Positions 22,173-31,718 of a stretch of 64,000 nt of DNA are shown one piece after another. The stretch is from Nymphaea colorata (lineage: Eukaryota; Streptophyta; Magnoliopsida; Nymphaeales; Nymphaeaceae): assembly GCF_008831285.2 (NCBI RefSeq), contig NC_045138.2, forward strand, positions 29,483,934 to 29,547,933, in the 5' to 3' direction. Numbering within the stretch: position 1 is the stretch's first letter; each line of letters begins with the position of its first letter. The position numbers and the translations under genes were made by a program. The notes below the pieces were generated by a model. That model ran no database searches. It saw only the letters and a list, made by a program, of their open reading frames with translations, and had not been told where the DNA came from.

Positions 22173-25100
22173 TGATACGAGCCTTAGTCCGAGTAGGCCT
22201 AACCAAGGCCAAAGGCACGGCCACAGTGAGAGATCACGGCTCAATGGAATTAAACTTCGAGCCTAGAGCAAATGCAGTGGGAGGTGCGGGAGGATATGCA
22301 ACGGCTCTAGGACATGAATGAACTAGGTGAAGACCAGCAATTGGGGGAATCCGCGAGTTAGGATACTAGATCCATAGGACTTCTTTGGTATAGGCCATGG
22401 TCCATTCTTGAGTCGTATCGAAACCCAAGTCTCTAGAGTCGGTCTAGGACGAGTCTAGGGAGGTCTCTTGGCTGAATTGAGCTCAGCTCAATGAGGTTAA
22501 GGGATGTGTCAAGTCCGAAGTTTGGGCGGCAACCCGGACGAGGTCCCCACCTTGAGCTCACAAGGCTCAAGGGGCGTCTAGCTAGGACTTAGCCGTTTTT
22601 CACTTCTTGATTTGCTTTATTTGAGTTTGCGCCAATTCGGTTTTGGATTCAAACTTACCAAGGCGGGTTGTGCCTTGGATCCGTTTTGCTTTAGCATGTT
22701 CTGGATTTGGATTTGGGCTGGTTCCATGCATGGGAACCAGATTTATGTACTCATGTATATAAGGTTTTGATTCATGTGTAAATGGAGGGAATTTTGGGAA
22801 ATCAAGGTCATTTGCTTCTTTGCTCTCTCTCTCTCCTCACTTCTCTCTCTCTCTTCTCGTGTCTCTCTCTCTCTCTCTCTCACGTTCCCTCCAATCTCTT
22901 CTCCCAAGACCAGCATGCTGGCCCTCTACTTCCCCTTCCCCCTCACGTCTTCCTCTCCTCTCCTTCCCAACTCCTCACTATCTCCCCTCTCTTTCATTTA
23001 CATCAATTCTCGTTGAAGAAGAAGGTGAGGGCTTTCTCTTGGGTGAGCCACGGCCCTAGGAGTTATCATCGTCTTCATCTTCGCATCTACCCAGCCACGT
23101 CTTGGGTGCAATATCTCTGCTACATCAGAGATATTGGAGGCCTAAGTTGAACAAGGAGGCTGCGTCTTCATCCAAGGAAGGACAGCAAACCCACGGTTTC
23201 CTCATACAAGGTTAGTTCTTGGATTCCTAAGGTGAAAGCTAAGCAACTACGTTGGTTTGGTTTGATCCAAGGTTTGACTTACAAGAAGAGGAGAAGTCTC
23301 GAGTCACAGCCGAGATTCCCTTCTTTTCCACGGTTGAAACTTGATTTAAACTAAGTTTTACGTGTCTTAGAAGATCCTAGGCATTGAGGCTTTCCTAGTT
23401 GAGAAATCACTCAAGGAAACGGCACAAGAAGAGTCGATCGATTCTAGTTTTCATCCGCGGTCCATCTCTGGAATTTCGCCGGCAAAATCAGAATCCCATC
23501 CTCAAGAAATCACGGTGAGACCATCTTGGACATGGGAATGGACCATATAAGGTGATTCCACGCAAAGAAAGAAGAAGATACACATTGGTTTCGCGAAGAA
23601 CGGCCTAGGCGATAGCAAGCACCAAGTCACCGGGAACTTCTGGTTTTCCGGCGACCTCTGCCATAATTCCGGCCACATTTGGGGGATTCTGGTCATCATC
23701 ACCCAAGGACCAAAGTGCCCTTCCTTGCCACGAAGTGGGACCATCATTTCCAAGGGTAAGTCCGTCCAAAAGTACTCCAAGGAGATATCGCATGGAGAGG
23801 AGATTTTCTAGGCGAGAATTAAGGGGAAACTCCTACATTCTAGCTTCAAAAAGTGGTACGAGCTTCATCCTTACCCATCTAAGTCTCTCCTAGCCCTTCA
23901 TCCAGATCCTTAGGAGAAGATCCGACCCTTGATTTGCACGTGATTTGGAAGAGAATCCCCACATTTGGAATCATCATTCCACAAGGCGCCACCTCGCCAC
24001 ATTTGACTACATTGGAGGAGCCGGCGCCACTAGTGCCCACATTTGGAGGGATTTGCTCTTTAGTTTAGGTGATTCAATCATTAACCATCCCTAGATCCCA
24101 GCCACATCACATCCCACTTACCACCTTTGAATTTTCAGCCTTAGATCTAGAGGATTATCCTAGGTTCAAGTGTAGGAGTCCACCTTTTGATCCCACGTCA
24201 AACTCACTCACGTGATCCCTAACCCTCCTTAGTTCCTCATTAGCTCTCTCATTTAAACCCAAGCCACTCGTTCAATCATCCTTGAACCTAACCACCAATT
24301 CCTAATCAACATCCCACATTCCCTTGTCTTAAGCCACCTCATTCTAGACCTCACACCCTTAGATCATCTTCCCTTACACCGTAGCCGAAGCCGTCCAAGC
24401 CCCTATCGCTCCTAACCGGCCCTAAGCCAGCCACACTTAGGATCATTACCAAGCTCTACGGCCGAGCTTTCCTCTATTGACTGTAGTTAGGTAATTCCTC
24501 AGCTAAGACCAAGCTGAATCCACCCATCCCCAGCCACGACTACAGCATTTGGTGTGCACCCTTGGGCATTTCATCCACTCGCCCAAGCGAATTGAGGTTG
24601 CTATCACCAAGCAACCGGATCCCGTGTGCTACCACGGCACTCAGCCAGGTGGGCTGAGCTAAGAGGCTCTCTCTCAGCTATATCTAGAGCCTACTGCCAC
24701 ACCCGGAGCAGCAGCATTTGTATCAGCTCCGTCAAAACCAGCAGCAGCAACCGAGTTGAAGAGAAGACATCAAAGACTTTACCAGCGATCTTCTCCAACT
24801 TGGCGTCTTACTTGGCGTTGCAGCACCTTCCACCTTGGTGTCCCGATTTTCTCAGCTACAACCTGACGTCTGGAATTCATCCTCAACAGCACCTACAGCA
24901 GATCATCAAAGAATTCCAGAAGATTCATCAAATGAACCCCGAGCAAGCCTTGGGGAGGTACTTCATTTAGACTAGTTAGATTTGCTATTTTCCTTGCATA
25001 GTTTTGAATCGCTTCCGCATTTGTCCAGTATTCCTGTAGTTTTTCGGTGGCCTAGAGCCTAAGATCCGGCTACAAGGAGTGTGTTTGGTCTGAGTCTAGC

Positions 25101-25235
25101 CTTAGTTTCCTCTTTGAGTTGTGTTGGTTCAATCTTTAGGCGTCTTTCGACCCGTGTGGACCCTCTACGAGGATCTTGGGTGTAGGATCGACTCTAGGAC
25201 TGGGCTGTCGCCTATACCGGAGTTAGGTCCTACCA
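22173..25235 (+). repeat. left LTR (3,063 bp)
   Basis: Begins TGATACGAGC and ends GTCCTACCA. A TATA-like TATATAAG lies at 22,756-22,763, followed by a CT-rich tract at about 22,820-22,885, a usual position for a leader after the transcription start. Open frames of 62-122 codons occur. The one at 24,626-24,970 is conserved in both LTRs but has no recognised domain. The only differences from the right LTR that I found are at 24,644 (G) and 24,675 (C). Confidence 0.93.
22756..22763 (+). promoter_or_regulatory. LTR TATA box candidate
   Basis: TATATAAG about 580 bp into the LTR and 60 bp before a long CT-rich tract. The identical copy in the right LTR is at 29,234-29,241. Confidence 0.6.
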
Positions 25236-25236
25236 A

Positions 25237-25252
25237 TTTGGTATCAGAGCCA
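25237..25252 (+). other. primer-binding site (initiator-Met tRNA type)
   Basis: TGGTATCAGAGC lies four bases after the LTR end, the usual plant PBS complementary to the 3' end of initiator methionine tRNA. The preceding bases (TT) and following CA are repeated in the second copy 169 bases downstream. Confidence 0.9.
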
Positions 25253-25386
25253 ACGTGGAGGATTCCGTTGCTTGTTTACATCTTGTGAATTCAAATTCTA
25301 GAGTTTATGTTGCTCATAAGTGCAAGAAAGATCGATTTTGGTCAAAGCGGGTGAAAGTTGGAAAGGAGAGTTCCAAACTTATCCGG

Positions 25387-25421
25387 CTGATACCAAACCT
25401 ATCAGTTTGGTATCAGAGCCA
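25387..25421 (+). repeat. second PBS-like copy inside a perfect hairpin
   Basis: The 16-mer TTTGGTATCAGAGCCA recurs at 25,406-25,421. Its 5' part forms one arm of a perfect 12-bp inverted repeat, CTGATACCAAAC (25,387-25,398) and GTTTGGTATCAG (25,405-25,416), with a 6-base loop. Confidence 0.9.
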
Positions 25422-25982
25422 TCTTGAGAGGCCGCCGCACTCAGTTTTCAGATTCCAGCAGTGTTAGTTTGGTTTGATGGTAGCATAGCAGAAACTCATC
25501 CTCTTCAGCCTGCATTTTTTTCAGTTTCTGAAAAACCAGAAACTACGCCGGATTCCGGTGGCCGGCGCTGTCAGATCCGGCATCAGAATTGGTCAAGGTT
25601 AGGCTCGTTGGAAGCGCCTACGTCTCAGGAATCTCCAGTCCAAATTTCAGATTTTTTTGAGTTACGGGTGAAAAGTTATGATTTTTTGAGTGGACCCCTA
25701 TCACTGGGGGAGTCCTGCGCGGTTGAAGAGCAAGCCTAGGCGTGACTTTCAGAAGAACGAGTGCTTTCCTGGAGCAGAGTTAGAGCTTGATCTTGGTGGC
25801 GTTGGATTCCTTATCGTGTCTAGTATTTTGCTACCAAGTTTCGTGATTTTTGGACATCGAGTTAGAGAGTTACAGAATTTATAAGTGTCGTGGTTTTCAG
25901 CTTTTAGTAGTTCAGTTTGGTGTTTGAAATAGATAGCTTAGAAAGTTTTTAAGCATTTGTTTTGATTTAAGAGAAGGCAAGA

Positions 25983-27773
25983 ATGATGGAAGAAGGTGCG
26001 TATCCCAGAAGTTTAGATGTTGATTTAGTGTTTAGCACCTATTCTTACGGAAAACTCGTGGAAGAGAAGATTTTAGTTCACAGAGAAGATTGGAGTTACG
26101 GCCCACAGTTCATCAGTTTCTTGATTGGACAAAACCCGAGATGCGACATCATCCTACGAGATGTCAGTGTAATGGGTTATCATTGTGTGATTGAAGTGGA
26201 CAAGGGGACCTGTAACATTAGGATCACCAATAGGACCTTAGTGGGTCGACTTAGGGTTGCAGGAAGAGTAGTCAACCTGGGTGAGCTTTTACAAGTTTAT
26301 CCAGGAGAAGTGATACAAATAGGAGACATGAGTCATAAGTTTGTGTTGGAAGAAATCCCAGCACCCAAACCCGTCAAACAAGTAGGGAAACCTGGAAATA
26401 GTAACCCAGGAAAGTCATCTCCTAACATTGAAGAGATGATACGACAAGCGCTCTCAAAGATGGATGAGATATTGGACAACGTGAAACAAGAGAAGCCTCA
26501 CGTGGAGTTAAGGAGCAACACGTCCAAGGGCATGGTTCCGACCAACATGAAGAGCAAAGAGCTACTCGGACCAGCTACTCCGCCACCTCGCACGGAGCAC
26601 ATGAGCAAAGGCAACGGAAGCAAGAACCAAGGCATCATGAGTGCGGTGTCACAACCACCTCCAAAGAAAACTGACAACACTAAAGCCTACCGCAAGGCCT
26701 ACTCAACTAAAGGCCTTACTCAAAAATCCGAGGTCCCTCAGACCAATTATCAACCTAAGAAAAGGGACGAAGTAAGCAGGAACAAGAGAGATGAAATGCA
26801 CCAAGCGGTAGAGACAATCAAATGTGAAGTGCCGAACAATAGCCTCAAGGGCAAGGGTGTTCATGATCAAGCTATAGTTGAGGAGCCATCCAACAACTCA
26901 AGTGATGGCGAATCATTGAAGACATGGACTACCAATGAGTTATTGGCTGAAATAGAAAGCAAGTGTCAAGAGTGCGAATCTATTGAAGAGACACTTCCAA
27001 GTGAAGATTCTTTAGGATCACATGAAGAAAGAGCTTCAATCTCTACAAACTCAATGCACGCGTCTAGTCCCAACCAAGCATTAGATACGTACAAAGAAGA
27101 ATCTTTAGTGTGTACAGCTCTAGCTTCACCCAACATGATGGAAGTGGAAGAATCAAGCGAGCTTCAACCTCTTGAGATCATACAGCCAGAAGACAAGGTG
27201 GAGCTAATCCGTTGTCAAATGCCAGAAGATCTTAACCTTGAAGATCAAAGGAATGATGTAGAAAAGGCAAGCAGCATGGACTCTAATGATCCCATGGAAA
27301 TAGAAGGAGATGAAGAGTCCAGCCAGCGAAGCGAGGATCATCCATCATATCCTTCCACAATAGAAGATAAGGCAGATCATAAGGAGGGTGGAGCGGATTC
27401 AACTGACTGCTCACAGATTGTGGAAGAGTTACAACTACAAGCAACCCAAGAGTTAGCTTTCCACATGACGTGCTCACACCAAGACCAAGGTAGCGGACCA
27501 CGGGTGGAGCAACTTGAAGGAATACCCTCTTGTCAGAATCATCCACAGAGCGAGGATACGTGGTTAGCCCCTATTGAGATGAGTGAAAGTGATCAACATG
27601 CTAAGCTTCGTTGCATCCAAAAGTGGCAAGAGGAAGTGCAAGAGGAATTAGTAGGATTCTTTCTGAGTTTGAAGATGATTTCTTGTGCAGTTCTGATGAT
27701 GATCACACTATTACTTTGGAGCCAAGACCATCATTCAACCAATATAAGGCTCCTCAAGAAGATCCACGAGTGA
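25983..27773 (+). CDS. retrotransposon ORF with N-terminal FHA-like domain
   Basis: A 596-residue frame inside the LTR element, about 750 bp after the PBS. Residues about 42-125 read as a forkhead-associated (FHA) domain: FLIGQNPRCDIILRDVSV then MGYHCVIEV, and later LLQVYPGEVIQIGD with a final KFVLEE strand. FHA domains bind phosphothreonine peptides. The spacing IG(R)-(C)DIxL-D-xxH-xI-xxGExIxIG fits, but the usual binding residues look altered: Q50 replaces the Arg of GR, MGYH replaces SRxH, and NR (83-84) stands where NG is expected. Residues 130-560 are hydrophilic, rich in Ser/Glu/Lys/Pro, without recognised domains. The start follows GGCAAGAATG; a second Met is adjacent. It is not a normal gag: no CCHC knuckle is present. 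The C-terminus after about residue 556 probably results from a frame change, because the next frame continues the acidic, polar composition. Confidence 0.7.
   Translation: MMEEGAYPRSLDVDLVFSTYSYGKLVEEKILVHREDWSYGPQFISFLIGQNPRCDIILRDVSVMGYHCVIEVDKGTCNIRITNRTLVGRLRVAGRVVNLGELLQVYPGEVIQIGDMSHKFVLEEIPAPKPVKQVGKPGNSNPGKSSPNIEEMIRQALSKMDEILDNVKQEKPHVELRSNTSKGMVPTNMKSKELLGPATPPPRTEHMSKGNGSKNQGIMSAVSQPPPKKTDNTKAYRKAYSTKGLTQKSEVPQTNYQPKKRDEVSRNKRDEMHQAVETIKCEVPNNSLKGKGVHDQAIVEEPSNNSSDGESLKTWTTNELLAEIESKCQECESIEETLPSEDSLGSHEERASISTNSMHASSPNQALDTYKEESLVCTALASPNMMEVEESSELQPLEIIQPEDKVELIRCQMPEDLNLEDQRNDVEKASSMDSNDPMEIEGDEESSQRSEDHPSYPSTIEDKADHKEGGADSTDCSQIVEELQLQATQELAFHMTCSHQDQGSGPRVEQLEGIPSCQNHPQSEDTWLAPIEMSESDQHAKLRCIQKWQEEVQEELVGFFLSLKMISCAVLMMITLLLWSQDHHSTNIRLLKKIHE
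27381..27392 (+). other. internal polypurine-tract copy 1
   Basis: AAGGAGGGTGGA, identical to the 12-mer next to the right LTR. It encodes part of KEGG in the FHA-like ORF. Confidence 0.6.
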
Positions 27774-28612
27774 ATCGTGAAGGCCCAATGGCTAAGAGTG
27801 GGCACATTGAATCGTATGAGAACAAGGAAAGATCTTTGTCCACCCATTCTCTATTACAACAACAGATGATACATCCTAAGGAGGGTGGACAACAACAAAA
27901 TGAAGAGGTGATTCACAGAGATAAGAATGAAAAACTCTACCCAAAAAGATGGAGAGCATTCCAGTACTCAGAGTCACCAAATTGCAATGAAGAGATGTGG
28001 AACCCCTCGAGTTCATGTGAGGATTACAAGTCGGAGTCACCAACATCAATTGACTCCAACGACATGAGCGCAACTGAGGTGCAATGGGCAGTACAGAGTA
28101 ATTGTAAACAGAAAGACTACATCATCAACCAACAAGTACTACAAGCAGGTGGGCGCCTATGGCAAGCCCACGACAGAGGGAAGGCCCTCGCACATCAGGA
28201 GGGCACTATTGAGCAGCTACAAGGGCTGCAAAAGAGGGCTATAGGGCAACTCCCAAGGGATTATAGTCCTAAACAAGTGCAAAAACCACTACAACATGGT
28301 GGTAGAAAGTGGCAACCACATGACCGTGGTAAAGCCATGTCAACGAATGAGATCCAGAATGATGAAAGGCTGCTTGGGCAACCAATGAAGCGAATTGGAC
28401 AGTTACCTCGAGACTATGGTCCAGACACATTGACCATAGCTAAACTCAGAGTTAAAAGGGCCATGTTCAAGGTTTATTCAAGAGGCCCAAGAAGATGTTT
28501 CCTCCATCTTAGGAACTCAGTGAAGGTGTTACCCAGAGACTATGGACCAGGGAGGAAACACAAGGTGAAAGATGACTGCGTGCGTCAGAGCCACCAAGAA
28601 ACAAGTTCATAA
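27611..28612 (+). CDS. retrotransposon downstream ORF with internal repeats (likely same protein, shifted frame)
   Basis: A 333-residue frame in the -1 phase relative to the FHA-like ORF, overlapping it by 163 bases. Its own ATG is in the overlap, but composition suggests it continues the upstream protein through a frame change near 27,655-27,665 (around GGATTCTTTCTGAG), where this frame gives SEFEDDFLCSSDDDH. The C-terminal half has an internal repeat: GRLWQAHDRGKA then IGQLPRDYSP, later GRKWQPHDRGKA then IGQLPRDYGP, and once more VLPRDYGPG. I know no family with this motif. It ends at 28,612, 25 bases before the polypurine tract. Confidence 0.55.
   Translation: MHPKVARGSARGISRILSEFEDDFLCSSDDDHTITLEPRPSFNQYKAPQEDPRVNREGPMAKSGHIESYENKERSLSTHSLLQQQMIHPKEGGQQQNEEVIHRDKNEKLYPKRWRAFQYSESPNCNEEMWNPSSSCEDYKSESPTSIDSNDMSATEVQWAVQSNCKQKDYIINQQVLQAGGRLWQAHDRGKALAHQEGTIEQLQGLQKRAIGQLPRDYSPKQVQKPLQHGGRKWQPHDRGKAMSTNEIQNDERLLGQPMKRIGQLPRDYGPDTLTIAKLRVKRAMFKVYSRGPRRCFLHLRNSVKVLPRDYGPGRKHKVKDDCVRQSHQETSS
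27878..27889 (+). other. internal polypurine-tract copy 2
   Basis: The same AAGGAGGGTGGA, again coding KEGG in the downstream ORF. Confidence 0.6.
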
Positions 28613-28636
28613 TGAGCTTGGGGACAAGCTCGATTT

Positions 28637-28648
28637 AAGGAGGGTGGA
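28637..28648 (+). other. polypurine tract
   Basis: AAGGAGGGTGGA two bases before the right LTR, at the expected position for plus-strand DNA priming. Confidence 0.85.
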
Positions 28649-28650
28649 TC

Positions 28651-31600
28651 TGATACGAGCCTTAGTCCGAGTAGGCCTAACCAAGGCCAAAGGCACGGCC
28701 ACAGTGAGAGATCACGGCTCAATGGAATTAAACTTCGAGCCTAGAGCAAATGCAGTGGGAGGTGCGGGAGGATATGCAACGGCTCTAGGACATGAATGAA
28801 CTAGGTGAAGACCAGCAATTGGGGGAATCCGCGAGTTAGGATACTAGATCCATAGGACTTCTTTGGTATAGGCCATGGTCCATTCTTGAGTCGTATCGAA
28901 ACCCAAGTCTCTAGAGTCGGTCTAGGACGAGTCTAGGGAGGTCTCTTGGCTGAATTGAGCTCAGCTCAATGAGGTTAAGGGATGTGTCAAGTCCGAAGTT
29001 TGGGCGGCAACCCGGACGAGGTCCCCACCTTGAGCTCACAAGGCTCAAGGGGCGTCTAGCTAGGACTTAGCCGTTTTTCACTTCTTGATTTGCTTTATTT
29101 GAGTTTGCGCCAATTCGGTTTTGGATTCAAACTTACCAAGGCGGGTTGTGCCTTGGATCCGTTTTGCTTTAGCATGTTCTGGATTTGGATTTGGGCTGGT
29201 TCCATGCATGGGAACCAGATTTATGTACTCATGTATATAAGGTTTTGATTCATGTGTAAATGGAGGGAATTTTGGGAAATCAAGGTCATTTGCTTCTTTG
29301 CTCTCTCTCTCTCCTCACTTCTCTCTCTCTCTTCTCGTGTCTCTCTCTCTCTCTCTCTCACGTTCCCTCCAATCTCTTCTCCCAAGACCAGCATGCTGGC
29401 CCTCTACTTCCCCTTCCCCCTCACGTCTTCCTCTCCTCTCCTTCCCAACTCCTCACTATCTCCCCTCTCTTTCATTTACATCAATTCTCGTTGAAGAAGA
29501 AGGTGAGGGCTTTCTCTTGGGTGAGCCACGGCCCTAGGAGTTATCATCGTCTTCATCTTCGCATCTACCCAGCCACGTCTTGGGTGCAATATCTCTGCTA
29601 CATCAGAGATATTGGAGGCCTAAGTTGAACAAGGAGGCTGCGTCTTCATCCAAGGAAGGACAGCAAACCCACGGTTTCCTCATACAAGGTTAGTTCTTGG
29701 ATTCCTAAGGTGAAAGCTAAGCAACTACGTTGGTTTGGTTTGATCCAAGGTTTGACTTACAAGAAGAGGAGAAGTCTCGAGTCACAGCCGAGATTCCCTT
29801 CTTTTCCACGGTTGAAACTTGATTTAAACTAAGTTTTACGTGTCTTAGAAGATCCTAGGCATTGAGGCTTTCCTAGTTGAGAAATCACTCAAGGAAACGG
29901 CACAAGAAGAGTCGATCGATTCTAGTTTTCATCCGCGGTCCATCTCTGGAATTTCGCCGGCAAAATCAGAATCCCATCCTCAAGAAATCACGGTGAGACC
30001 ATCTTGGACATGGGAATGGACCATATAAGGTGATTCCACGCAAAGAAAGAAGAAGATACACATTGGTTTCGCGAAGAACGGCCTAGGCGATAGCAAGCAC
30101 CAAGTCACCGGGAACTTCTGGTTTTCCGGCGACCTCTGCCATAATTCCGGCCACATTTGGGGGATTCTGGTCATCATCACCCAAGGACCAAAGTGCCCTT
30201 CCTTGCCACGAAGTGGGACCATCATTTCCAAGGGTAAGTCCGTCCAAAAGTACTCCAAGGAGATATCGCATGGAGAGGAGATTTTCTAGGCGAGAATTAA
30301 GGGGAAACTCCTACATTCTAGCTTCAAAAAGTGGTACGAGCTTCATCCTTACCCATCTAAGTCTCTCCTAGCCCTTCATCCAGATCCTTAGGAGAAGATC
30401 CGACCCTTGATTTGCACGTGATTTGGAAGAGAATCCCCACATTTGGAATCATCATTCCACAAGGCGCCACCTCGCCACATTTGACTACATTGGAGGAGCC
30501 GGCGCCACTAGTGCCCACATTTGGAGGGATTTGCTCTTTAGTTTAGGTGATTCAATCATTAACCATCCCTAGATCCCAGCCACATCACATCCCACTTACC
30601 ACCTTTGAATTTTCAGCCTTAGATCTAGAGGATTATCCTAGGTTCAAGTGTAGGAGTCCACCTTTTGATCCCACGTCAAACTCACTCACGTGATCCCTAA
30701 CCCTCCTTAGTTCCTCATTAGCTCTCTCATTTAAACCCAAGCCACTCGTTCAATCATCCTTGAACCTAACCACCAATTCCTAATCAACATCCCACATTCC
30801 CTTGTCTTAAGCCACCTCATTCTAGACCTCACACCCTTAGATCATCTTCCCTTACACCGTAGCCGAAGCCGTCCAAGCCCCTATCGCTCCTAACCGGCCC
30901 TAAGCCAGCCACACTTAGGATCATTACCAAGCTCTACGGCCGAGCTTTCCTCTATTGACTGTAGTTAGGTAATTCCTCAGCTAAGACCAAGCTGAATCCA
31001 CCCATCCCCAGCCACGACTACAGCATTTGGTGTGCACCCTTGGGCATTTCATCCACTCGCCCAAGCGAATTGAGGTTGCTATCACCAAGCAACCGGATCC
31101 CGTGTGCTACCACGGCACTCAACCAGGTGGGCTGAGCTAAGAGGCTCTCTCTTAGCTATATCTAGAGCCTACTGCCACACCCGGAGCAGCAGCATTTGTA
31201 TCAGCTCCGTCAAAACCAGCAGCAGCAACCGAGTTGAAGAGAAGACATCAAAGACTTTACCAGCGATCTTCTCCAACTTGGCGTCTTACTTGGCGTTGCA
31301 GCACCTTCCACCTTGGTGTCCCGATTTTCTCAGCTACAACCTGACGTCTGGAATTCATCCTCAACAGCACCTACAGCAGATCATCAAAGAATTCCAGAAG
31401 ATTCATCAAATGAACCCCGAGCAAGCCTTGGGGAGGTACTTCATTTAGACTAGTTAGATTTGCTATTTTCCTTGCATAGTTTTGAATCGCTTCCGCATTT
31501 GTCCAGTATTCCTGTAGTTTTTCGGTGGCCTAGAGCCTAAGATCCGGCTACAAGGAGTGTGTTTGGTCTGAGTCTAGCCTTAGTTTCCTCTTTGAGTTGT

Positions 31601-31713
31601 GTTGGTTCAATCTTTAGGCGTCTTTCGACCCGTGTGGACCCTCTACGAGGATCTTGGGTGTAGGATCGACTCTAGGACTGGGCTGTCGCCTATACCGGAG
31701 TTAGGTCCTACCA
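28651..31713 (+). repeat. right LTR (3,063 bp)
   Basis: Offset by 6,478 bases from the left LTR throughout. It differs at 31,122 (A for G) and 31,153 (T for C). The second change is CAG to TAG and the first is its complement (CTG to TTG on the other strand). Confidence 0.93.
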
Positions 31714-31718
31714 AGGGC
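31714..31718. repeat. target-site duplication, right (AGGGC)
   Basis: Matches 22,168-22,172. The host block resumes here and aligns with 2,024 onward. Confidence 0.9.

Larger units (their letters stand above)
22173..31713 (+). mobile_element. complete non-autonomous LTR retrotransposon (LARD-like) with FHA-like ORF
   Basis: A 9,541-bp element with 3,063-bp LTRs (TGATACGA...TACCA), a 5-bp target duplication, a tRNA-iMet-type primer site next to the left LTR and a polypurine tract next to the right LTR. The interior (25,236-28,650) shows no zinc knuckle, protease DSG/DTG, reverse-transcriptase YxDD, RNase H or integrase motif in any frame I read, so it must depend on another element for mobilisation. 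This fits the large retrotransposon derivatives of plants. Unlike typical LARDs, the interior holds long open reading frames. Only two LTR mismatches were found, so the insertion is recent. Confidence 0.9.

Noticed and set aside
22774-23150. Overlapping frames of 79-122 codons in three phases
   Set aside because: They arise from the CT-rich leader of the LTR and are duplicated only because the LTR is.
23502-23793. Minus-strand frames of 62 and 92 codons inside the LTR
   Set aside because: No domain, no start context and no evidence beyond LTR duplication.
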